DNA of 18,159 bases from UBA4742 sp002403895 (GTDB lineage Bacteria; Actinomycetota; Acidimicrobiia; Acidimicrobiales; Acidimicrobilacustridaceae). Of the stretch, positions 5,947 to 12,844 are shown in pieces. Both the position numbers and the translations under genes were made by a program. The DNA lies in the NCBI GenBank assembly GCA_036823295.1, contig DAISGD010000062.1, forward strand, positions 1 to 18,159, read 5' to 3'. Below the pieces are notes generated by a model that was not told where the DNA came from, searched no databases, and saw nothing but the letters and a program-made list of their open reading frames with translations. Positions within the stretch are counted from its first letter, which is position 1. Each line of letters starts with the position of its first letter.

Positions 5947-6812
5947 TCGCCCCGGGCGTCGCTGAGGCCATCGGCCGATCCCTGGGCGCCGCGGTCCGGT
6001 CGGCCACCCCGGTGGGGGGCGGCGAGAGCAGCGATGCGTGGCGGGTCGAGCTCGACGACGCCACCCTCGTGTTCGCCAAGACGAACGCGGCGGCCGACCC
6101 CGGGCTGTTCTCCACTGAAGCAGACGGCCTCACCCGGCTCGAGGCGACAGGAACGGTCCGGGTGCCCCGGGTCCTGGCGCTGGCCGACGACGCTACTGAC
6201 CGGTTCATCATCCTCAACTGGATCGAGCCGGGCCGCCCCGACGCCGACCACGACGACGAGCTGGGGGGCGAGCTGGCCGACCTGCACCGGACGACGGCCC
6301 CGCAGTTCGGACTGGACCGCGACACCATCACCGGGCGACGGCGCCAACCCAACGCCTGGTGCGACACCTGGGCCGAGCTCTACGGCCAGTACCGGCTGCG
6401 GCCCACCCTGCGCCTGGCAGCGGACGCGGAGCGCCTGACCGCTCCCACCGTGGCCCGCGTCGAGCGGGTCATCGACCGTCTGGCTGAACTGGTCGGGCCC
6501 CCGGAACCCCCGGCCCTGATCCACGGTGACCTGTGGGGCGGCAACGCACTGGTGGATTCCGACGGGCGGCCGTGGCTCATCGACCCCGCCGTGTCCTACA
6601 GCCATCGGGAGATGGACCTGGCCATGATGCACTTGTTCGGCGGCTTCGGGTCGGGGGTCTTCGCCGCCTACGAGGCGCGGTACCCGCTGAGCGACGGTTG
6701 GCGGGACCGGGTCGAGCTCTACCAGCTGTTCCCGCTCTTGGTTCACACGCTCCACCCCGCGCCGGGCGTCTATGTGGGTGCGGTGAACGAGATCGCCCGC
6801 CACTACGCCTGA
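5943..6812 (+). CDS. Fructosamine/ribulosamine-3-kinase family protein (deglycation kinase)
   Basis: This is a 289-residue member of the FN3K family, with an aminoglycoside-phosphotransferase-like kinase fold. Phosphorylation at O3 of ketoamine adducts on lysines makes them unstable, so the amine is regenerated. Visible motifs are VGGGESSDAWRVEL (24-37, nucleotide loop), FAKTN with K46, the pairing Glu in STEADGL (E59), LIHGDLWGGN (192-201, catalytic D196 and N201) and LIDPAVSYSHREMDLAMM (212-229, metal ligand D214). ATG 5943 has a strong GGGAGGGGAAG upstream and overlaps the phosphatase stop by 4 bp, so the two are translationally coupled. Bacterial homologues mostly prefer ribulosamines or erythrulosamines. 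A generic small-molecule phosphotransferase is the alternative, but the HGDLWGGN and DPAxxYxHRExDLA pattern favours FN3K. Confidence 0.88.
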   Translation: MIAPGVAEAIGRSLGAAVRSATPVGGGESSDAWRVELDDATLVFAKTNAAADPGLFSTEADGLTRLEATGTVRVPRVLALADDATDRFIILNWIEPGRPDADHDDELGGELADLHRTTAPQFGLDRDTITGRRRQPNAWCDTWAELYGQYRLRPTLRLAADAERLTAPTVARVERVIDRLAELVGPPEPPALIHGDLWGGNALVDSDGRPWLIDPAVSYSHREMDLAMMHLFGGFGSGVFAAYEARYPLSDGWRDRVELYQLFPLLVHTLHPAPGVYVGAVNEIARHYA

Positions 6813-6832
6813 ATCCTCACGCTCCGGCTCAC

Positions 6833-6854
6833 GGCCCGGCTCGCTCGCCGGCCC
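6833..6854 (+). terminator. GC-rich hairpin after the deglycation kinase
   Basis: GGCCCGGC (6833-6840) and GCCGGCCC (6847-6854) flank a 6-nt loop; seven of eight positions pair, with one C-C mismatch. It lies 20 bp after the kinase stop and before the promoter of the next gene. There is no T-tract, so it could simply be GC-rich sequence. Confidence 0.25.
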
Positions 6855-6862
6855 CGGCCCGG

Positions 6863-6881
6863 ATCTGACGGTCCGTCAGAT
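6863..6881. promoter_or_regulatory. Perfect 19-bp palindromic operator upstream of the LLM-P450 unit
   Basis: ATCTGACGGTCCGTCAGAT is a perfect inverted repeat: 9-bp arms around one central base, 57 bp upstream of the LLM start. Size and symmetry suit a TetR-family dimer. A possible promoter overlaps it: CTGACG (6865-6870) as -35 and TACCGT (6886-6891) as -10, spaced 15 bp. Binding here would block polymerase. The motif is unlike the mycobacterial KstR consensus as remembered. No second copy was noticed in the window, so the cognate regulator is probably elsewhere. Confidence 0.7.
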
Positions 6882-6937
6882 GCGCTACCGTCGAGCCCGA
6901 CAACGTCCGATGGGGGACGTGAGGACGGGGGAAGCGC

Positions 6938-7948
6938 ATGAAGCTGGGCCTGATGTGGGGCTACTGGGGGGCAGGACCGCCGCCGGACGTGATCCCGGTG
7001 ACCCAGGAGGCCGAACGGCTCGGGTTCGACTCGGTGTGGACCGCCGAGGCGTGGGGATCGGACGCCTTCTCGCCCCTGGCCTGGATCGCCGGTCAGACCT
7101 CCACCATCAAGCTCGGCACCAGCGTGGTGCAGCTGGCCGCCCGGACCCCCACGGCCACGGCCATGGCGGCCATGACCATTGATCACCTGTCCAACGGCCG
7201 GTTCCAACTCGGGTTGGGCGTGTCCGGACCACAGGTGGTCGAGGGGTGGTACGGCCGGCCGTCGACCAAGCCGCTGGCCCGCACCCGTGAGTACGTCGAG
7301 ATCATCCGCCGGGTACTGCGCCGGGAAGAACCGCTCGACTTCGACGGCAAGTTCTACCAGCACCCGTATCGGGGCGAGGGCTCCACCGGGCTGGGCAAGC
7401 CACTGCGCTCGATCGTGCATCCCCTGCGGGCCGACCTGCCCATCTTCCTCGGTGCCGAAGGTCCCAAGAACGTGGCCCTGACCGCCGAGATCGGCGACGG
7501 GTGGCTGCCCCTCTACTACTCGCCCCATCACCCCGAGGTGTACGCCGAGTCGCTGGCCGGGGCCAAGCCCGGGTTCGAGATCGCGGCGGGCGCCCAGGTG
7601 AACATCAACGACGACCTCGAGGCGGCGCTCTTGCCGGTGAAGACGATGCTGGGCTTCTACATCGGGGGCATGGGGGCTAAGGGCCAGAACTACCACACCA
7701 AGCTCATGCAGCGATTCGGCTACGAGGCCGAGGCGCTCAAGATCCAGGAGCTGTTCTTCGACGGCAAGCGGGACGAGGCCATCGCTGCCGTGCCCGACGA
7801 GTTCGCCGACGCCATCTCGCTGTGCGGGCCGCCCGAGCGGATCCGCGACCGGGTGGCCGCCTGGGACGAGAGCGCCGTGTCGACCCTGCTCGTCTACTCA
7901 CCCGGTGGCCCCGCCGCGCTTCGGACCCTGGCCGAGATCCTGCTCTAG
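6938..7948 (+). CDS. LLM-class F420-dependent oxidoreductase, Rv3520c-like
   Basis: This 336-residue luciferase-like (TIM barrel) oxidoreductase very probably uses coenzyme F420. Family features include the N-terminal KLGLMWGYWG strand, LGFDSVWTAEAWGSDAFSPL (about 28-47), IKLGTSVVQLAARTPTATAM (57-76), the DHLSNGRFQLGLGVSGPQVVEGWYG region (82-106), the mid-protein LPIFLGAEGPKNVALTAEIGDGW stretch and the C-terminal GPPERIRDRVAAW. The overall pattern resembles Mycobacterium tuberculosis Rv3520c, which lies in the cholesterol regulon. ATG 6938 is preceded by GGGGGAAG. The P450 gene begins 13 bp after the stop, so the two are surely cotranscribed, probably from the promoter covered by the 6863-6881 palindrome. 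The substrate is unknown; steroid or lipid-derived ketones or alcohols are plausible from context only. Confidence 0.88.
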   Translation: MKLGLMWGYWGAGPPPDVIPVTQEAERLGFDSVWTAEAWGSDAFSPLAWIAGQTSTIKLGTSVVQLAARTPTATAMAAMTIDHLSNGRFQLGLGVSGPQVVEGWYGRPSTKPLARTREYVEIIRRVLRREEPLDFDGKFYQHPYRGEGSTGLGKPLRSIVHPLRADLPIFLGAEGPKNVALTAEIGDGWLPLYYSPHHPEVYAESLAGAKPGFEIAAGAQVNINDDLEAALLPVKTMLGFYIGGMGAKGQNYHTKLMQRFGYEAEALKIQELFFDGKRDEAIAAVPDEFADAISLCGPPERIRDRVAAWDESAVSTLLVYSPGGPAALRTLAEILL

Positions 7949-7961
7949 GAGCACCCACCCA

Positions 7962-9236
7962 ATGACGACCGCCGAACAACCCACCAGCTCCGGACAATTC
8001 ACCAACTCCGCGGGGCCGGACCAGCCCGATCATCCGACGCATCCCGACATCGACCTCACCGGGGGGCCGTTCTACGGCAACGACCCCCATCCCCTGTTCA
8101 CGTGGATGCGGGCCAACGCCCCCGTCTATTTCGACGAGCACAGCGGTGTATGGGGCATCACCCGCTACGCCGATCTGAAGGCCATCTCCGCCGATCCGGC
8201 CACGTTCTCCAACGCCGGGGGGATCCGTCCCGACAACGGCCCGCTGCCGATGATGATCGACATGGACGACCCCGACCACCTCCGTCGCCGCAAGCTGGTC
8301 AACAAGGGGTTCACGCCGCGTCGCGTGCGCGACAGCGAGGAACGCATCCGCCTCGTGTGCGACTCCATCATCGACGCCGTGTGCGAACAGGGCTCGTGTG
8401 ACCTCGTGCGCGACGTGGCCGCCCCCCTGCCCATGATCATGATCGGCGACGCGTTGGGGGTCGCTCCCCAGGACCGAGACGATCTGCTGCGCTGGAGCGA
8501 CGACATGGTCAGCTCCCTGAGCGGCTCGGCCTCGTCGGAGGAGGCGATCATGCGGGCCATGAACGCCTTCATGGAATACGAGGCGTACAGCGCCCGGGTC
8601 ATCGCCGAGCGGCGGGCCAACCCCGGGGCCCAGGACCTCATGGGCATCCTGGTCGACGCCGAGGTGGACGGTGACCGACTCGACGACCTCGAGCTGTTGC
8701 ACGAGTCGCTGCTCATCCTGGTCGGGGGCGACGAGACGACCCGCCACGTGATCAGCGGCGGCATGCACCAGCTGCTGTTGCACCCTGAGCAGCGTGACCG
8801 GCTGGCGGCCGAGCCCGAGGTCATGGCGAGCGCGGTAGAGGAGATGCTGCGCTGGGTTACACCCATTCGCAACATGGCCCGAACCGTGACCCGGGATGTG
8901 ACCTTCGGCGGCCAGCCTCTGCGCGTAGGCCAGAAGCTGCTGCTGCTCTACCCGTCGGCCAACCGGGACGAGGACGTGTTCGACGATCCGTTCCGCTTCG
9001 ACATCACCCGCACCCCGAACGACCACGTGGCCTTCGGGTTCGGCACCCACTTCTGTATGGGAGCCAGCCTGGCCCGCCTCGAGATCTCGATCATGGTGGA
9101 GCGCCTGCTGGCCCGGCTGCCCGACCTCGACGTCGTTGGTGAGACCCCGCTGCGGCCGGCTAACTTCGTGAGCGGCTACGAGCAGATGCCGGTCACGTTC
9201 ACGCCCACCGCCAAGCTCGGCGTCAGCCCCGTCTGA
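7962..9236 (+). CDS. Cytochrome P450, CYP142-like (steroid side-chain C26/27 hydroxylase type)
   Basis: This is a 424-residue soluble P450. The I-helix oxygen-activation motif GGDETTR is at 255-261, ExxR at E294-R297, and the heme loop FGFGTHFCMG at 358-367 with ligand C365. Long stretches agree with what I recall of M. tuberculosis CYP142 (Rv3518c): FSNAGGIRPD (82-91), PLPMMIDMDDP (94-104), RRKLVN.GFT, IDAVCE, RDVAAPLPM, LRPANFVSG (397-405). CYP142 oxidises the side-chain terminal methyl of cholesterol or cholestenone, so this activity is the best guess. The first ~30 residues are Pro/Ser/Thr-rich and unconserved. ATG 7962 has AGGAG at 7947-7951; a longer frame from 7905 would overlap the LLM gene. 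Redox partners (ferredoxin, reductase) are not in the window. Confidence 0.92.
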   Translation: MTTAEQPTSSGQFTNSAGPDQPDHPTHPDIDLTGGPFYGNDPHPLFTWMRANAPVYFDEHSGVWGITRYADLKAISADPATFSNAGGIRPDNGPLPMMIDMDDPDHLRRRKLVNKGFTPRRVRDSEERIRLVCDSIIDAVCEQGSCDLVRDVAAPLPMIMIGDALGVAPQDRDDLLRWSDDMVSSLSGSASSEEAIMRAMNAFMEYEAYSARVIAERRANPGAQDLMGILVDAEVDGDRLDDLELLHESLLILVGGDETTRHVISGGMHQLLLHPEQRDRLAAEPEVMASAVEEMLRWVTPIRNMARTVTRDVTFGGQPLRVGQKLLLLYPSANRDEDVFDDPFRFDITRTPNDHVAFGFGTHFCMGASLARLEISIMVERLLARLPDLDVVGETPLRPANFVSGYEQMPVTFTPTAKLGVSPV

Positions 9237-9424
9237 CCAGGGTGGCGGTGACCCGCAGGCCGTCGGCGGCGTCTCGGTGAGATCGGGGTCGTACCCGTAG
9301 CCCTGGGGATGGGTGAACTCAACGAGGCCGTCGACCTCGGTCAACTGGGAAGCCACCACATGGCGGACGGGGCCCCCTGGCGGCCTGTGAGCCTCGCATC
9401 GACGCCACCAGGGCAGAGTCCGGT
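9220..9424 (-). pseudogene. Possible decayed 3' remnant of a coding sequence between convergent genes
   Basis: The 188-bp gap between the P450 and the acyltransferase has no intact gene. On the - strand one frame reads VVASQLTEVDGLVEFTHPQGYGYDPDLTET with mostly G/C third positions. A shift of one base then continues ADGLRVTATLVRRG and a stop inside the P450 3' end. This looks like the C-terminus of a once-real protein carrying a frameshift. I do not recognise the family, and chance open frames are frequent at this GC content, so this is tentative. Confidence 0.25.
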
Positions 9425-11443
9425 TCAGTGGCGGGCGGTGATGTCCCCGCTGGCGATCTGTCGGAGGCGAGGGCCGAGGAAGCGCTCGTAGACCTCCTTG
9501 GCGGTGGTGGCCGGCACGAGGTGCATTCCGTCGGGGCACAACCGCTCCCGCTCGCCGGTGGCGTCGATCCAGCCCTTCAGGTCGACCACCTCGGTCATCC
9601 CTGGCCGGTCGGCGGCCACCTCCTCGATGACCTGGTTGACGATGTCGACCCGGGCCCGATGGGTGTCGTTCCCCCGCTTCCAGTCGGGCGAAATCGTGAC
9701 CAGCACCACCTTGGTGTGGGGTGAGGCGCCCTCGACGGCGTCCACCGCGGCCTCGAGTTCCGAGCGCAGGACCGCCCGGAAGCCGGGCTCCTCCAGGGTG
9801 TGCCAGCCGGGTCCCAGCGCGTGCAGCTTGCGAGGCACCGTGTCGATCATCCCGCCCGAGAACAGGGCGAGGTCCGGGTGGGATCGGGCGGCCAGGTCGG
9901 GCAGCTTGGTCGTCCAGTCACAGCCCTCGTTGGCGTCGAACACCTTCCCGCTGTGGTCGTCGAAGCTGAGCCGGAACGAGCCGCCCCGGGTGAGTGGGCA
10001 GCCCACGTTGGCGAAACCGGGCACCCCGATCGCCTGGTCGGTGTAAATCAGTCCTACACCGAGCATCAGCGCGGTGGAATCCCCGAACACCATCGCGGTG
10101 GGCCGGGTTCCCGTCGCCTTGGTCGCCGCCGACACCGGGCCCAAGCCGGCAGGGGGCACGGTCACGGCGGCGCCGGGGTCACTCCAGCCGAAGCTCAAGA
10201 GCGAGGCGGGGGCGCCCGTCGCCCCGTCGAGCGAGCCGGAGCCAAGCGCATCGAACTGGGCCTGGGCGGCGGCGAAGTCGAGATCGGTCGAGGCCGGGGC
10301 CACGCCGAACACGCACACGGCGATGATCGTGGCCACCGCCGGCAGAACCAGCATCCGGGGCGCGGCTACCACCCAGCGACGGTTCCGGATGGGCGCCTCG
10401 AGCACCACCATCGACAGGGCGGCCAAGGCGAAGGTGGCGGCAATCGTAACCGGCGCCACGTACCAGGCGTCGGTCCCGGCCTCACGAAACGCCATGAGGA
10501 TGGGCCAGTGAAACAGGTACACGGCGTAGCTGATACGGCCGATGGCACGCAGCGGCTCCATGCTCAACGCCCGTTCGAGCACGCCGCCCCCAGTGGCCCC
10601 CAGCACCACGACCACCGTCAGCGCCGCGGCCAACGCGAGGCCGCCCATCGCGTAGATCGGATCGTCGATCGAGGTCCGGGCCATGGCCGCCACTAACGCG
10701 GCCCCGGCGACCACGCTCAGGACACGCCACGTCGGGCCAGTGGGCAACCCACCCCGACGGGCGACGACCACGGCCAGCAGCACCCCGGCCAGCAACTCGG
10801 CGGCCCGCGAAAAGGTGGAGAGGTAGACCAGGTTGGCGTCGCCATGGTTGGCCGCGGTGTAGGCCAGCGAAGCGAGCAACATGAGCCCGACCACCCAGCC
10901 CAACGCCCGGGTCGACCATCCCCGCCAGCGCAGGACGGCCCACACCACCAGGGGCAGCACGAGATAGCACTGCTCCTCGATGGCAAGGGACCAGAAGTGC
11001 AGGACGGGGGAGTCGATGCCCGCCGCGCCGTAGGTCGCCCCCGAGGCCAGGGTGTGCCAGTTGGCCAGGTCGGCCAGCGACCACACGATGTCGGCGGAGA
11101 ATGCCCTAGTGAGCCAGCCCTGGACCATCCACACCGTGGCCACCACGGCCAGCGTCACCAGCGAAGCCGGAAGCAGACGCCGCCCTCGGCGCGTCCAGAA
11201 GCTCCCCAGGGCAATGGTGGCGGTGGCCGCATGCTCGGCCAGCAGCAGCCGGGTGATGAGGAACCCCGACAGCACGAAGAAGACGGTGACGCCCAGGAAC
11301 CCCGCAGGCAGCCGGTCGGGCCATAGGTGGTAGGCCAGGACCGCCAGCACGGCCAGGGCTCGGAGGCCGTCCAGTCCGGGCAGGTGGGTCGCCGCCCGGT
11401 CCCTCCAATGCTGCTGATCCGCCAGATTGCTTGGAGCGTGCAA
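9425..11443 (-). CDS. AT3-family (OafA-like) membrane acyltransferase with C-terminal SGNH domain
   Basis: The 672-residue protein has two parts. Residues 20-380 are an acyltransferase-3 membrane domain of about ten or eleven helices. It opens with LPGLDGLRALAVLAVLAYHL (H39, the conserved His), then FFVLSGFLITRLLL (55-68), RRGRRLLPA (85-93), HFWSLAIEEQCYLVLPLV (149-166) and YAVYLFHWPIL (306-316). Residues 445-672 are an extracytoplasmic SGNH-like domain with GDS (454-456) and a terminal DGMH (D638, H641). Such proteins O-acetylate cell-surface glycans or lipids; the exact acceptor is unknown. The start is a TTG at 11443, chosen because the AT3 domain begins 20 residues later; no strong Shine-Dalgarno and no ATG is nearby. 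It lies 57 bp downstream of the HdeD-like gene on the same strand, so cotranscription is likely. Confidence 0.88.
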   Translation of the reverse strand: MHAPSNLADQQHWRDRAATHLPGLDGLRALAVLAVLAYHLWPDRLPAGFLGVTVFFVLSGFLITRLLLAEHAATATIALGSFWTRRGRRLLPASLVTLAVVATVWMVQGWLTRAFSADIVWSLADLANWHTLASGATYGAAGIDSPVLHFWSLAIEEQCYLVLPLVVWAVLRWRGWSTRALGWVVGLMLLASLAYTAANHGDANLVYLSTFSRAAELLAGVLLAVVVARRGGLPTGPTWRVLSVVAGAALVAAMARTSIDDPIYAMGGLALAAALTVVVVLGATGGGVLERALSMEPLRAIGRISYAVYLFHWPILMAFREAGTDAWYVAPVTIAATFALAALSMVVLEAPIRNRRWVVAAPRMLVLPAVATIIAVCVFGVAPASTDLDFAAAQAQFDALGSGSLDGATGAPASLLSFGWSDPGAAVTVPPAGLGPVSAATKATGTRPTAMVFGDSTALMLGVGLIYTDQAIGVPGFANVGCPLTRGGSFRLSFDDHSGKVFDANEGCDWTTKLPDLAARSHPDLALFSGGMIDTVPRKLHALGPGWHTLEEPGFRAVLRSELEAAVDAVEGASPHTKVVLVTISPDWKRGNDTHRARVDIVNQVIEEVAADRPGMTEVVDLKGWIDATGERERLCPDGMHLVPATTAKEVYERFLGPRLRQIASGDITARH

Positions 11444-11500
11444 GCTATCGCAGCGGTGGGGAAGGTGCCGCCCGGTCCCGGGGCGGTCCCGACGCAGTGT

Positions 11501-12100
11501 TCAACGGGCGGACGCGATCAGCTTGTCGAAGTGCTTGGGCAGCCGCTTGACCTCGAAGGCGGCCACCAGCTCGAGCGCGCCCATCACGATGGCCCAGATG
11601 CCCACCAGCACGATGATGACCGTCAGCGTCTGGCCGGGGCGCCGCAGCGCCCAGATCCCCAGCACCGAGGACAAGATGCCGGCGCCCAGGGTGACCCCCC
11701 ACAACGGCAGGCTGCCGTGGTTGGCCACCGCACCGACGATGAGCACGATGCCGCTGACCAGCAGCCAGATGCCGATAAGGGCGGCGATGACCCGCAGCGT
11801 CGGCTCCGGCCAGGCCAGGATGACCACGCCGAGGCCGATGTTCAAGGCGCCGGTGACCCATGCCCAGCTGCGGGGTCCACCGTCCACCGGCGGGGTGAGG
11901 ATGTCGAAGATGCCCCGAATCACGAAGACGATGCCCACGAACAGAGCCAGGTTCTTCAGGGTCCAGTCGATCTGCAGGATGACCACGCCGGCGATGACGC
12001 TCAACAGGCCCATGATGGCGAACAGCCACCACACCTTGGCGATCTTCTCGACGTCCTCTCGGGTGATGTCGTCGATCTCCGGTACCGGGCTCATCAACAT
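11501..12100 (-). CDS. HdeD family (DUF308) membrane protein
   Basis: The 199-residue protein is made almost entirely of membrane helices, six by eye, in paired repeats separated by short loops: IAKVWWLFAIMGLLSVIAGV, ALFVGIVFVIRGIFDI, WVTGALNIGLGVVIL, IAALIGIWLLVSGIVLI, LPLWGVTLGAGILSSVLGI and TVIIVLVGIWAIVMGALEL. This repetition is characteristic of HdeD, linked in Escherichia coli to acid resistance; in actinobacteria the role is unknown. ATG 12100 is chosen because AGGAG lies 8 nt upstream; an upstream GTG/ATG-type start at 12157 would add 19 basic residues with no ribosome site. The acyltransferase follows in the same direction, suggesting a shared envelope function. The 162-bp region upstream of it, to the tetR stop, holds no gene and no convincing promoter boxes. 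Confidence 0.85.
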   Translation of the reverse strand: MLMSPVPEIDDITREDVEKIAKVWWLFAIMGLLSVIAGVVILQIDWTLKNLALFVGIVFVIRGIFDILTPPVDGGPRSWAWVTGALNIGLGVVILAWPEPTLRVIAALIGIWLLVSGIVLIVGAVANHGSLPLWGVTLGAGILSSVLGIWALRRPGQTLTVIIVLVGIWAIVMGALELVAAFEVKRLPKHFDKLIASAR

Positions 12101-12262
12101 GGCGGTCACTCCTCTCCACGGCGGGGCGCCGTTGCCCCCACCACGACGACCCGACACCCGGGCTCCTATCGAGGGTACGGCCGCCCACGGCGCGAGGGTG
12201 GGACGGTTGCCCCCGCCATCACCCCGCGATCACCCCCACCGCCCCGGTCGGGTCGGGTCTGG

Positions 12263-12844
12263 TCAGGGAGCGCCGAGCAGGATGCAGATGGCGCCCGCCA
12301 CCTTGTCGGCATAGGCCGTGGTCAACGGCTCACGCGACACCAGGCGCCGGTAGAACAACGAGCCCGACGACATCGCCACCACCAGCTCGAAGTCGAAATC
12401 GGCGTCGATCTCCCCCCGGGCCACGGCACGTTCCAGCGCGCCGCGAACCACGAGCCGGCGCTGGCGACTGAAGGACTGCTGCAACGAGGCCACCGCCGGA
12501 TCGGCCTCGGCGGCGAAGATCATGGGCGGCAGCAACCGGGCCGTGGCCGATCGGCTCAGCGTGGCGACCAGTTCCCGGAGGATGACCGTCAGGTCACCCC
12601 GCAGGGTGCCGGTGTCGGGTTCGGGGCACGCCGTGATGACGCTGGCCAGGGCATCGGCCATAAGCTGAGCCGGGTCGGGCCAGTGACGGTAGACGGTGGT
12701 GCGGGCCACGCCGGAGCGGGCCGAGATGGCCTCCACGCTGATGCCGACGAAGCTGACCTCACCCAGCAGCTCCGCGGTGGCGGCCAAGACCGCAGCCCGC
12801 GAGCGGGCCACCCGGGGATCGAGGACTTCCGCCGTCCCGCTCAC
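12263..12844 (-). CDS. TetR/AcrR family transcriptional regulator
   Basis: The 193-residue protein has an N-terminal TetR helix-turn-helix: ARSRAAVLAATAELLGEVSF then ISVEAISARSGVARTTVYRHW (35-55). The helical C-terminal ligand-binding half (about 70-193) ends in VVAMSSGSLFYRRLVSREPL..AYADKVAGAICILL, a common TetR C-terminal pattern. Its ATG at 12844 overlaps the stop of the MFS exporter upstream by 4 bp, so exporter and regulator are cotranscribed. This arrangement suggests that it represses the exporter operon, and thus itself, and is released by the exported compound. The candidate site is the imperfect palindrome at 14546-14561. It could also bind elsewhere, including 6863-6881, although that site is different in sequence. 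Confidence 0.92.
   Translation of the reverse strand: MSGTAEVLDPRVARSRAAVLAATAELLGEVSFVGISVEAISARSGVARTTVYRHWPDPAQLMADALASVITACPEPDTGTLRGDLTVILRELVATLSRSATARLLPPMIFAAEADPAVASLQQSFSRQRRLVVRGALERAVARGEIDADFDFELVVAMSSGSLFYRRLVSREPLTTAYADKVAGAICILLGAP

Noticed and set aside
7737..9539. A 600-residue open frame on the - strand opposite the P450.
   Set aside because: It is antisense to a clearly recognisable P450 with all motifs, has no recognisable domain, and reflects the high GC content. Only the short part outside the P450 (9237-9424) was kept as a tentative remnant.
12263..12844. The TetR protein as the regulator of the 19-bp palindrome at 6863-6881.
   Set aside because: The gene is 5 kb away on the other strand, is coupled to an exporter with its own different candidate palindrome, and no copy of the 19-mer lies near it.
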